Assembly: GCA_031394335.1 (NCBI GenBank)
Contig: JANMXS010000284.1
Coordinates: 1 to 9,453 of the forward strand
Length of the DNA stretch: 9,453 nucleotides
DNA from: UKL13-2 sp031394335
GTDB lineage: Bacteria > Pseudomonadota > Gammaproteobacteria > Burkholderiales > Usitatibacteraceae
Direction of reading: 5' to 3'
The stretch's first letter is position 1, and the number at the start of each line of letters is the position of its first letter. A program made the translations under genes and the position numbers. Below are positions 1-5,624 of the stretch, piece after piece. The notes beneath the pieces were generated by a model, which worked only from the letters and a program-made list of their open reading frames with translations, did not search any database and was not told the DNA's origin.

Positions 1-180
1 ATCTACGACCGCGCCACCGGCGAAGTCAGCTACGGCAAAATTCCGCCATATTCGGTGGTGGTATCCGGAAACTTGCCATCCGCCGACGGCAACTATAGTC
101 TCTACTGTGCAGTAATCGTGAAACAGGTTGATGCACAGACGCGCTCTAAAACCAGCATCAATGAATTGCTGCGAAGTTAA
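1..180 (+). CDS. dapD: Tetrahydrodipicolinate N-succinyltransferase, C-terminal end (partial)
   Basis: The window opens inside this gene; 59 codons and the TAA stop remain. DapD is cytoplasmic and transfers succinyl from succinyl-CoA to tetrahydrodipicolinate in the succinylase branch of lysine and meso-diaminopimelate synthesis. The visible tail carries the family's characteristic ending: IYDRATGEVSYG, then SVVVSGNLPS, then YSLYCAVIVK and a closing INELLR, matching from memory the E. coli DapD C-terminus almost block for block. This part is the end of the left-handed beta-helix domain and the C-terminal extension that helps form the active site at the trimer interface. No truncation or frameshift is seen in what is present. 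The stop lies 29 bases before pilU, so the two may be co-transcribed. Identification is strong; the N-terminal part lies outside the window. Confidence 0.95.
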   Translation: MYDRATGEVSYGKIPPYSVVVSGNLPSADGNYSLYCAVIVKQVDAQTRSKTSINELLRS

Positions 181-193
181 GCGGCACACAAGT

Positions 194-206
194 AAAAAAA
201 GGGGGG
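194..206 (+). promoter_or_regulatory. Homopolymer Shine-Dalgarno tract before pilU
   Basis: A run of seven A (194-200) is followed directly by six G (201-206), three bases before the pilU ATG. The G run is the only purine-rich element that could serve as ribosome binding site, and it also fixes the ATG at 210 as start. Spacing is short if the whole G run is counted. Such homopolymer tracts are prone to slippage, which here would change ribosome-binding-site spacing rather than reading frame. Confidence 0.5.
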
Positions 207-209
207 TTC

Positions 210-1352
210 ATGTTCATTCTCGAAAAACTGTTTCGCCTGATGGCGGAAAAAAATGCATCGGATATTTTTGTATCCGCCGGCGCGCCGATCAATATCAAGG
301 TCACCGGTACCGCAGTACCGGTCAACCCCCAGGTGATGTCGGCCGAGGATTGCAAGCGCGTCTGCTATGAAATCCTCACGCCGGCGCAGATTGAAAAATT
401 CGAGAAGGACCTGGAACTGAACTTCTCATACCCGATCGCGGGTGTGGGCAATTTTCGCGTCAATATGCTGATGCAACGCAGCAGTGTGGCCGCAGTGGTG
501 CGCTACATCAGCAGCAATGTGCCGCCATTTGAATCGCTGGGCCTGCCGAATGTGCTGCGCCAGGTGATCATGGAAAAGCGTGGGTTGATCCTGGTGGTGG
601 GCGCCACCGGCTCGGGCAAATCGACCTCGCTGGCGGCGATGATCGATTTCCGCAACCAGATGAAGGCCGGGCATATCCTCACCTTCGAGGACCCGATCGA
701 GTATATGTTCACCTCAAAAAAATCGATCGTGAACCAGCGCGAGATCGGCCACGATTCGCATTCCTTCCAGGAGGCGATGCGCAACGCCATGCGCCAGGCG
801 CCGGATTGCATCCTGGTCGGCGAGATTCGCGACATCGAGACCATGAAAATGGCGATGATGTATTCGCTGTCCGGCCATCTTTGCCTGGCTACCCTGCACG
901 CCAACAACAGCTACCACGCGTTGAACCGCATCATCAATTTCTTCCCGCTGGAGCAGCGCGCCGTATTGCTGGGCGATTTATCGGTATCGCTGAAATGCAT
1001 CATGTCGCAGCGCCTGGTGAAGAATCTCGAAGGCACACGCAGCCCAACGGTTGAAGTGCTGATGAACACGCAGAACATCGCCGACCTGATCGAGGAAGGC
1101 CGCGTCTCGGAGATCAAGGAGGCGATGGAAAAATCGCTGACGCCGGGCTCGCAAACTTTCGAGCAGGATTTGTTCCGGATGATCAAGGCCAACAAGATCT
1201 CGATCGAGGAAGGCATGGCCAACGCCGATTCGGCCACCAATCTCTCGCTGCTGGTCGGCAACAGCGGGATGATGGAATCCTACAAGCCCACCGACCTGCC
1301 CTCACGCCCTGGACTGGGCGGGCCGAATTTCAGCGAGTTCAAGATCAACTAG
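210..1352 (+). CDS. pilU: Type IV pilus accessory retraction ATPase PilU
   Basis: A 380-residue GspE/PilT-family hexameric ATPase. Family knowledge: it acts at the cytoplasmic base of the type IVa pilus, where PilU assists PilT in retraction. The N-terminal PAS-like domain (about 1-95) is followed by the RecA-like core. Visible motifs are Walker A GATGSGKST (131-139, Lys137), the Asp box LTFEDPIEY (157-165), Walker B ILVGE (201-205, catalytic Glu205) followed by IRD, and the His box GHLCLATLHANN (222-233). The His-box wording ATLHANN and the following RIINFFP are typical of PilU; PilT normally reads FGTLHT. The region after about 330 is the variable PilU tail. Length matches the family. The gene starts 29 bases after dapD and ends before a hairpin. 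No other pilus genes are in the window. PilU rather than PilT is preferred with high but not complete certainty. Confidence 0.93.
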   Translation: MFILEKLFRLMAEKNASDIFVSAGAPINIKVTGTAVPVNPQVMSAEDCKRVCYEILTPAQIEKFEKDLELNFSYPIAGVGNFRVNMLMQRSSVAAVVRYISSNVPPFESLGLPNVLRQVIMEKRGLILVVGATGSGKSTSLAAMIDFRNQMKAGHILTFEDPIEYMFTSKKSIVNQREIGHDSHSFQEAMRNAMRQAPDCILVGEIRDIETMKMAMMYSLSGHLCLATLHANNSYHALNRIINFFPLEQRAVLLGDLSVSLKCIMSQRLVKNLEGTRSPTVEVLMNTQNIADLIEEGRVSEIKEAMEKSLTPGSQTFEQDLFRMIKANKISIEEGMANADSATNLSLLVGNSGMMESYKPTDLPSRPGLGGPNFSEFKIN

Positions 1353-1376
1353 GCTCGGTATGACCGAACCGCTACG

Positions 1377-1409
1377 ACCGGGCAGATATGGCTGCCCGGT
1401 TGATCTTTT
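1377..1409 (+). terminator. Hairpin behind pilU, candidate terminator
   Basis: A 9-bp perfect stem (ACCGGGCAG at 1377-1385 against CTGCCCGGT at 1392-1400) with a six-base loop lies 24 bases after the pilU stop. A short TTTT run at 1406-1409 follows, separated by five bases. A second, weaker hairpin (GGCTCGGT/ACCGAACC, 1352-1370, one mismatch) precedes it. The stem sits between convergent genes and could limit read-through both ways. The T tract is poor, so classic intrinsic termination is uncertain. Confidence 0.5.
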
Positions 1410-1420
1410 GAATCGACGAC

Positions 1421-1834
1421 TTACCAGGTCCGCAAGTAACGGCGTCCGCCGACGTAAGCCACATAGGGCCGTGGATACCATGCCGCGCCATATCCATAAC
1501 CCCAACCGCGACCGTAAAACCAGGCATCGTTCATGCCCTGGCGGCGACCTTGCTCTTCGATCAGCTTGATCTGCCCCTGCTGCATGAAATCGAGCACCGC
1601 ATCGGGGACGCCGTCGCGCGACAGCTTGGCATACTGGCTGGCGGTGACGTCGTAGCGGGTACGCGAGGCCTGAATTTCACCGATGATGGCAGGCGCGTCC
1701 TTGCCTTCCTTGGACATGGTAACGATTTCTTCCAGCGAGATCGGCGCGCGTTCGGGCTCGCGATTAAGTGCGGCACAGCTGCCCAGCAGCAACAGACTTG
1801 CGCTGAAACCAATAGTGAGTAAACTACGATTCAT
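1421..1834 (-). CDS. Small lipoprotein of unknown function
   Basis: A 137-residue protein on the minus strand. The start chosen is the ATG at 1834 because GGAGGTG (1839-1845, minus strand) lies just upstream. A longer form from an ATG at 1864 would place residues before the signal peptide and lacks this site. It has a lipoprotein signal peptide: MNR, a hydrophobic stretch (about 5-18), then the lipobox LGSC with the lipidated Cys20. The +2 residue is Ala, which by the Lol rule favours the outer membrane. Residues 32-85 look helical, with a pattern (EEIVTMSKEGK..., then DGVPDAVLDFM) that resembles short helical modules in many unnamed bacterial lipoproteins. The C-terminal tail is rich in Gly, Tyr, Trp and Arg (YGRGWGYGYG and following). 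It is convergent with pilU and divergent from hppD. I do not recognise a function; the existence of the gene is well supported. Confidence 0.8.
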   Translation of the reverse strand: MNRSLLTIGFSASLLLLGSCAALNREPERAPISLEEIVTMSKEGKDAPAIIGEIQASRTRYDVTASQYAKLSRDGVPDAVLDFMQQGQIKLIEEQGRRQGMNDAWFYGRGWGYGYGAAWYPRPYVAYVGGRRYLRTW

Positions 1835-2017
1835 GGAACACCTCCGTTCAACATCGAGTATCAATCAACGCTGCCGATTCCGCGCCGCCCTGTGGGTGGT
1901 GGTCAAGCGCCGCGGCTCTCATACCGGCGTCTAGTCGCCGCCTGGATTTCATTCTAGCGCGGCATTTCCCCGGCGTCGCGCTCAGCTTGTAACAATCCTT
2001 CCCTGCCCCAACAAGCG

Positions 2018-2044
2018 TTGCTTCCTGAGCGTTCAACTTATACT
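2018..2044 (+). promoter_or_regulatory. Candidate promoter for the hppD cluster
   Basis: TATACT (2039-2044) is a good -10 match, 54 bases before the hppD ATG. The best -35 partner is TTGCTT (2018-2023), only three of six consensus bases and a short 15-base spacer. Promoters of regulated genes often look like this, but the call rests on the -10 alone. The rest of the gap between the lipoprotein and hppD (1835-2098) shows no gene; a small GGCG/CGCC hairpin occurs near 1925-1940. Confidence 0.3.
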
Positions 2045-2052
2045 TTGACGCT
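2028..2052. promoter_or_regulatory. Imperfect dyad over the putative -10 box, possible operator
   Basis: AGCGT (2028-2032) and ACGCT (2048-2052) are perfect inverted arms centred on position 2040. AA/TT pairs inside (2035-2036 and 2044-2045) extend the symmetry, with mismatches between. The dyad covers the candidate -10 hexamer of the hppD promoter, where a repressor could block polymerase. It does not match the TyrR box I know (TGTAAA-N6-TTTACA). Low confidence; short dyads also arise by chance. Confidence 0.22.
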
Positions 2053-2098
2053 GACATACCGCTTACGTTCCGCGCAAACGCGGATGCAGGAGAGAAAA

Positions 2099-3160
2099 AT
2101 GGATCTGTTTGAAAATCCGATGGGCACCGATGGTTTCGAATTCATCGAATACACCGCCCCCGACGTAAAGGCACTGGGTCGCCTGTTCGAAAGCCTGGGC
2201 TTTGTGGCGGTCGCCAAGCACCGCTCCAAGGATGTCACGCTGTACAAGCAGGGTGATATCCAATTCATCGTCAACGCCGAAAAAGACAGCTTCGCGCAGT
2301 CGTTTGCGCGCGTGCACGGGCCCTCGGCCTGCGCCTTCGGCATCCGCGTCAAGGACGCCGCCGCCGCATTCAAGCGCGCAGTCTCGCTGGGCGCCAAGCC
2401 CTATGACGGCCCGGTCGGGCCGATGGAGCTGAACATTCCGGCCATCCAGGGCATCGGCGGCTCGCTGCTGTACCTGATCGACCGCTACGGCCCGCGCACC
2501 ATTTACGATGTCGATTTCCAGCCCATTCCCGGTGTCGATCCTGACCCGAAAGGCGTCGGCCTGCAGTATGTCGATCACCTGACCCACAATGTTTACGTAG
2601 GGCGCATGGGCACCTGGGCCGAGTTCTACACCAAGCTGTTCAACTTTCGCGAGATTCGCTACTTCGATATCAAGGGCAAAAAAACCGGCCTCACCTCGCG
2701 CGCCCTGACCAGCCCCTGCGGCAAGATTCGCATCCCGATCAATGAACCCTCCGACACCAAATCGCAAATCCAGGAATATCTGGACGCGTACAACGGCGAG
2801 GGCATCCAGCATATCGCGCTGGCCTGTTCGAATATTTACGAAACCGTCGAAGCCCTGCGCGCCAGGGGCGTGAAGTTTCTGCATACGCCGGATGCGTATT
2901 ACGCGCTGATCAACAAGCGCGTGCCGAATCACGGCGAGGACCTGGCGCGCCTGAAGGCCAACAAGATCCTGATCGATGGCGAGGGCCTCGACAAGGAATC
3001 GAATGAAGACAAACTGCTGCAAATCTTTACCGAGACGGTGATCGGTCCGATCTTTTTCGAGATCATCCAGCGCAAGGGCAATGAGGGCTTCGGCGAAGGC
3101 AATTTCCGCGCGCTGTTCGAGGCGATTGAAGCGGACCAGATCGCACGTGGTGTTCTTTAG
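2099..3160 (+). CDS. hppD: 4-hydroxyphenylpyruvate dioxygenase
   Basis: A 353-residue cytoplasmic non-haem Fe(II) enzyme that converts 4-hydroxyphenylpyruvate and O2 to homogentisate and CO2, the entry to the homogentisate pathway. It has the two vicinal-oxygen-chelate domains of the family: a structural N-terminal one (about 10-140) and the catalytic C-terminal one (about 155-335). The Fe ligands are visible as His160 (in VDHLTHNV), His238 (in GIQHIAL) and Glu321 (in FFEIIQR), with the spacing of Pseudomonas HPPD. The C-terminal gate helix GEGNFRALFEAIE is intact. The ATG at 2099 is chosen because AGGAGAG lies just upstream and because MDLFENPMGTDGFEFIEY is the usual N-terminus; an in-frame start at 2018 would add 27 unrelated residues. 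It is the first gene of the catabolic cluster, followed after 142 bases by hmgA with a palindromic element between. Confidence 0.97.
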   Translation: MDLFENPMGTDGFEFIEYTAPDVKALGRLFESLGFVAVAKHRSKDVTLYKQGDIQFIVNAEKDSFAQSFARVHGPSACAFGIRVKDAAAAFKRAVSLGAKPYDGPVGPMELNIPAIQGIGGSLLYLIDRYGPRTIYDVDFQPIPGVDPDPKGVGLQYVDHLTHNVYVGRMGTWAEFYTKLFNFREIRYFDIKGKKTGLTSRALTSPCGKIRIPINEPSDTKSQIQEYLDAYNGEGIQHIALACSNIYETVEALRARGVKFLHTPDAYYALINKRVPNHGEDLARLKANKILIDGEGLDKESNEDKLLQIFTETVIGPIFFEIIQRKGNEGFGEGNFRALFEAIEADQIARGVL

Positions 3161-3165
3161 AGATA

Positions 3166-3285
3166 TTGTTGAAATTCGACATGAAAAATTCAACTGGCGC
3201 CAACTACGCAGCACTTCCCCCTTTGCAAAGGGGGAAGTACTCCGCGCAAGTTTCGGCTCATACGGGCTATCTCGAATTTCAACAA
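3166..3285. repeat. 120-base symmetric palindromic element
   Basis: Outer perfect 14-bp inverted repeats (TTGTTGAAATTCGA at 3166-3179; its complement at 3272-3285) flank a perfect 26-bp palindrome (3213-3238, built on CCCCCTTTG/CAAAGGGGG). Both share exactly the same dyad axis, between 3225 and 3226, so the whole unit can fold as one hairpin with a largely unpaired middle. It begins five bases after the hppD stop and ends 17 bases before the hmgA start. The C5TTTG core resembles palindromic dispersed repeats I know from proteobacterial genomes, so a MITE- or REP-like mobile palindrome is plausible. It may also affect mRNA processing or the balance of hppD and hmgA expression. No target-site duplication is obvious. 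Confidence 0.75.
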
Positions 3286-3302
3286 ACTCATGGTGCTCAT
3301 TG

Positions 3303-4586
3303 ATGAACTCCCTCACCTATCTGTCGGGCTTCGGCAACCACCACGAAAGCGAAGCTGTCACCGGCGCCTTGCCGCAGGGTCGCAACTCGCCACAGCAGGT
3401 CGCGTTTGGCCTCTATGCTGAACAGGTGTCAGGCAGCGCGTTCACCGCGCCACGGCACGAGAATTTGCGTTCCTGGCAATATCGTTTGCTGCCCTCGGCC
3501 GAACACGCGCCATACCACCTGCTCGACAGTAGTCGGCTGCGTACCGCGCCCTGTACGGAGGTGGCGACACCGCCGAATCGCCTGCGCTGGAGTCCGTTTA
3601 CGAACCCGACCGCGCCGACTGATTTCATCGATGGCCTGATGACCATCGCCACCAATGGCAACGCCAGCCTGCAACAGGGCATGGCGGTGCATATTTACGC
3701 GGCCAATCGCAGCATGAAGCGCTGTTTTTACAACGCCGACGGCGAAATGTTGCTGGTGCCCGAGCAGGGCGGCCTCAGCCTCAAAACCGAATTCGGCATT
3801 TTGCTGGTCAAGCCCGGCGAAATTGCGGTGATCCCGCGTGGCATCAAATTCCGCGTTGAACTAGCTGGGCCGGTACGTGGCTATGTTTGCGAAAATTATG
3901 GCGCGCCGTTTCGGCTGCCGGAATTGGGACCGATCGGCGCCAACGGCCTCGCCAATATGCGCGACTTTCTGGCGCCCACCGCCTGGTTTGAAGACGTTGC
4001 CGATGCAACCGAAATCATCGCCAAATTCGGCGGCAATCTGTGGACCTATGAAACTCCGGGCTCGCCGCTCAACGTGGTGGCCTGGCATGGCAATTACTAT
4101 CCCTACAAATACGACCTGGCGAATTTTCAGGTGATCAACTCGGTGTCATACGATCACTGCGACCCGTCGATTTTTACGGTACTGACCTCGCCCTCGGCAA
4201 CGGCCGGCACCGCCAACGCGGATTTCGTCATTTTCCCGCCGCGCTGGCTGGTCGCCGAAAACACGTTCCGCCCGCCCTGGTTCCATCGCAACATCATGAG
4301 CGAATACATGGGCCTGGTACACGGCGCCTACGACGCCAAGGCCGGGGGATTCCTGCCCGGCGGCGGCTCACTGCACAATAGTTTTTCCGCGCACGGCCCC
4401 GACAAGCCCTCGTTCGAAAAAGCGTCAAGCGCCGACCTGAAACCGCACTATCTCGACAACACCCTGGCCTTCATGTTCGAAAGCCGCTATGTGTTCGCGC
4501 CCACCGCGTTCGCGCTTGACGCACCGGAATTGCAGGACAATTACGATTCCGTCTGGAGCGACTTCAACCCGGCATCCCTCAAATAG
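3303..4586 (+). CDS. hmgA: Homogentisate 1,2-dioxygenase
   Basis: A 427-residue cytoplasmic Fe(II) ring-cleavage enzyme of the cupin superfamily that converts homogentisate and O2 to 4-maleylacetoacetate. The catalytic His285 lies in DHCDPSIFTVLT. The Fe ligands are His328 and Glu334 in WFHRNIMSEYMG and His364 in SAHGPD; the 43, 6 and 30 residue spacings equal those of the human enzyme (292, 335, 341, 371). The start at 3303 gives MNSLTYLSGFGN, close to the usual N-terminus; the frame is open upstream to 3081, but that extension reads through the palindromic element and the end of hppD and is not credible. The ribosome binding site is weak (GGTG about eight bases upstream). The gene follows hppD and precedes fahA by 26 bases. 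Loss of this enzyme commonly causes brown pyomelanin; here it looks intact. Confidence 0.97.
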   Translation: MNSLTYLSGFGNHHESEAVTGALPQGRNSPQQVAFGLYAEQVSGSAFTAPRHENLRSWQYRLLPSAEHAPYHLLDSSRLRTAPCTEVATPPNRLRWSPFTNPTAPTDFIDGLMTIATNGNASLQQGMAVHIYAANRSMKRCFYNADGEMLLVPEQGGLSLKTEFGILLVKPGEIAVIPRGIKFRVELAGPVRGYVCENYGAPFRLPELGPIGANGLANMRDFLAPTAWFEDVADATEIIAKFGGNLWTYETPGSPLNVVAWHGNYYPYKYDLANFQVINSVSYDHCDPSIFTVLTSPSATAGTANADFVIFPPRWLVAENTFRPPWFHRNIMSEYMGLVHGAYDAKAGGFLPGGGSLHNSFSAHGPDKPSFEKASSADLKPHYLDNTLAFMFESRYVFAPTAFALDAPELQDNYDSVWSDFNPASLK

Positions 4587-4598
4587 TTGGACATTCCC

Positions 4599-4624
4599 AT
4601 GAAACTCGCCATATGAAACTAGCT
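4599..4624 (+). other. Duplicated start region and 5-codon mini-ORF before fahA
   Basis: ATGAAACTCGCC (4599-4610) is nearly repeated as ATGAAACTAGCT (4613-4624), the true fahA start. The first ATG opens a frame reading MKLAI and stops at TGA 4614-4616, which overlaps the fahA ATG as ATGA. This may be a local duplication of the start codon region. If translated, it could couple ribosomes into fahA; only a weak GGA (4589-4591) precedes the first ATG. Function is unproven. Confidence 0.5.
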
Positions 4625-5623
4625 TCACTTAAAGGCCCGACCCGCGACGGCACGCTGCTGCTGGTTAACGAAAGCCTGACCCATGCGGTTGCGGTTGCCG
4701 ATATCGCGCCGACCATGCAATACGCACTGGAGAACTGGCACGCGCTTGAGCGCAAGTTGCTTGATGAATTCGAAGCCATCGATTGCGGCAGCAGCCGACC
4801 AATCATCGATTTTCAGGCAGCTTTAACGGCCGGCAAAGTGGCGGCGCCGCTGCCGCGCACTCACCAATGGCTGGACGGCTCAGCCTATCTTTCGCATGTC
4901 GAGCGCGTGCGTCGCGCTAGAGGCGACACCGTACCGGAAAGTTTTTACAAAGATCCGTTGATGTATCAGGGTGGTGGCGATGCCATGCTCGGCCCGCGCG
5001 ACGATATTGAATGCGCATCCGAGGACTGGGGCATCGATCTCGAAGGTGAGGTCGGCGTGATTACCGGCGATGTAAAAATGGGCGCCACACCCGCCGAGGC
5101 TGCGGCTGCGGTGCGGCTGGTGGTGCTGATCAACGATGTTTCGTATCGCCGCTTGATTCCGGGTGAACTGGCCAAAGGCTTCGGCTTCGTCAATGGCAAG
5201 GGTCTGAATGCGCTATCGCCCGTCGCGGTGACGCCCGATGAACTCGGCAGCGCCTGGAGCGATGCCAAGGGTGCGGGCAAACTCGATTACCGCCTGGTAT
5301 GCCATGTGCGCGATAAATGGTTCGGCAATCCGAACGCGGCCGACAATATGACCTTCTCGTTGTTCGATCTGGTTGCACACGCCGCCAAAACGCGGCCCTT
5401 GATGGCCGGTACCCTGATCGGCTCTGGCACCGTGTCCAATCACGACAAGGCCACCGGCTACGCCTGCATCATGGAAAAACGCCTGGTCGAACAAGTGGAG
5501 TTGGGTGCCGCCAAAGAAGATTTTCTGCGCTTCGGCGACCGCATCAAAATCGCTATGTTCGATCACCACGGCAAGACGATTTTTGGCGCGATCGAAAATA
5601 GAATTACGAAATACGGAGCCTGA
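4613..5623 (+). CDS. fahA: Fumarylacetoacetate hydrolase
   Basis: A 336-residue FAH-superfamily enzyme. Its expected reaction is hydrolysis of fumarylacetoacetate to fumarate and acetoacetate, the last step of tyrosine breakdown. An N-terminal domain (about 1-105) precedes the FAH catalytic fold. Likely metal ligands are Glu144 and Glu146 in DLEGEVG and Asp175 in INDVSYR; Asp114 in YKDPLMYQGG is the probable fourth, by analogy to mouse FAH (126, 199, 201, 233). The conserved GTLIGSGTVSN and a FGDRIKI motif follow near the end. The length fits the bacterial ~330-residue form rather than the ~420-residue eukaryotic FAH. The start at 4613 matches the family's MKLAS N-terminus, although the ribosome binding site is weak and the start region is duplicated. 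It lies between hmgA and phhA in one transcription unit. The superfamily includes other diketone hydrolases; the context makes the assignment firm. Confidence 0.93.
   Translation: MKLASLKGPTRDGTLLLVNESLTHAVAVADIAPTMQYALENWHALERKLLDEFEAIDCGSSRPIIDFQAALTAGKVAAPLPRTHQWLDGSAYLSHVERVRRARGDTVPESFYKDPLMYQGGGDAMLGPRDDIECASEDWGIDLEGEVGVITGDVKMGATPAEAAAAVRLVVLINDVSYRRLIPGELAKGFGFVNGKGLNALSPVAVTPDELGSAWSDAKGAGKLDYRLVCHVRDKWFGNPNAADNMTFSLFDLVAHAAKTRPLMAGTLIGSGTVSNHDKATGYACIMEKRLVEQVELGAAKEDFLRFGDRIKIAMFDHHGKTIFGAIENRITKYGA
5615..5618 (+). promoter_or_regulatory. Ribosome binding site fixing a TTG start for phhA
   Basis: GGAG inside the last codons of fahA lies six bases before TTG at 5625. No ATG or GTG in the phhA frame occurs between the upstream fahA-overlapping codons and the conserved part of PhhA. 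This decides the start and implies that phhA translation depends on ribosomes arriving from fahA. Confidence 0.7.
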
Positions 5624-5624
5624 G

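Noticed and set aside
2018..2098. N-terminal extension of hppD
   Set aside because: It would run over the putative promoter. The ATG at 2099 has AGGAGAG upstream and matches the family N-terminus.
3213..3238. The C5TTTG palindrome as a rho-independent terminator for hppD
   Set aside because: No T tract follows on the plus strand, hmgA lies directly downstream in the same pathway, and the palindrome is centred in a larger symmetric element, so a repeat is the better reading.
3081..3302. N-terminal extension of hmgA
   Set aside because: The frame is open, but the added 74 codons overlap hppD and translate the palindromic element. The usual HmgA N-terminus begins at 3303.
2063..3316. A long open frame on the minus strand across hppD
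   Set aside because: It is fully antisense to a well-supported hppD with all iron ligands and has no recognisable family. Its 5' end comes from the palindromic element. It reflects codon bias of the real gene.
5505..5624. Upstream ATG start of phhA inside fahA
   Set aside because: It would add 40 residues unlike any PhhA and a large overlap; GGAG with TTG at 5625 is better placed.
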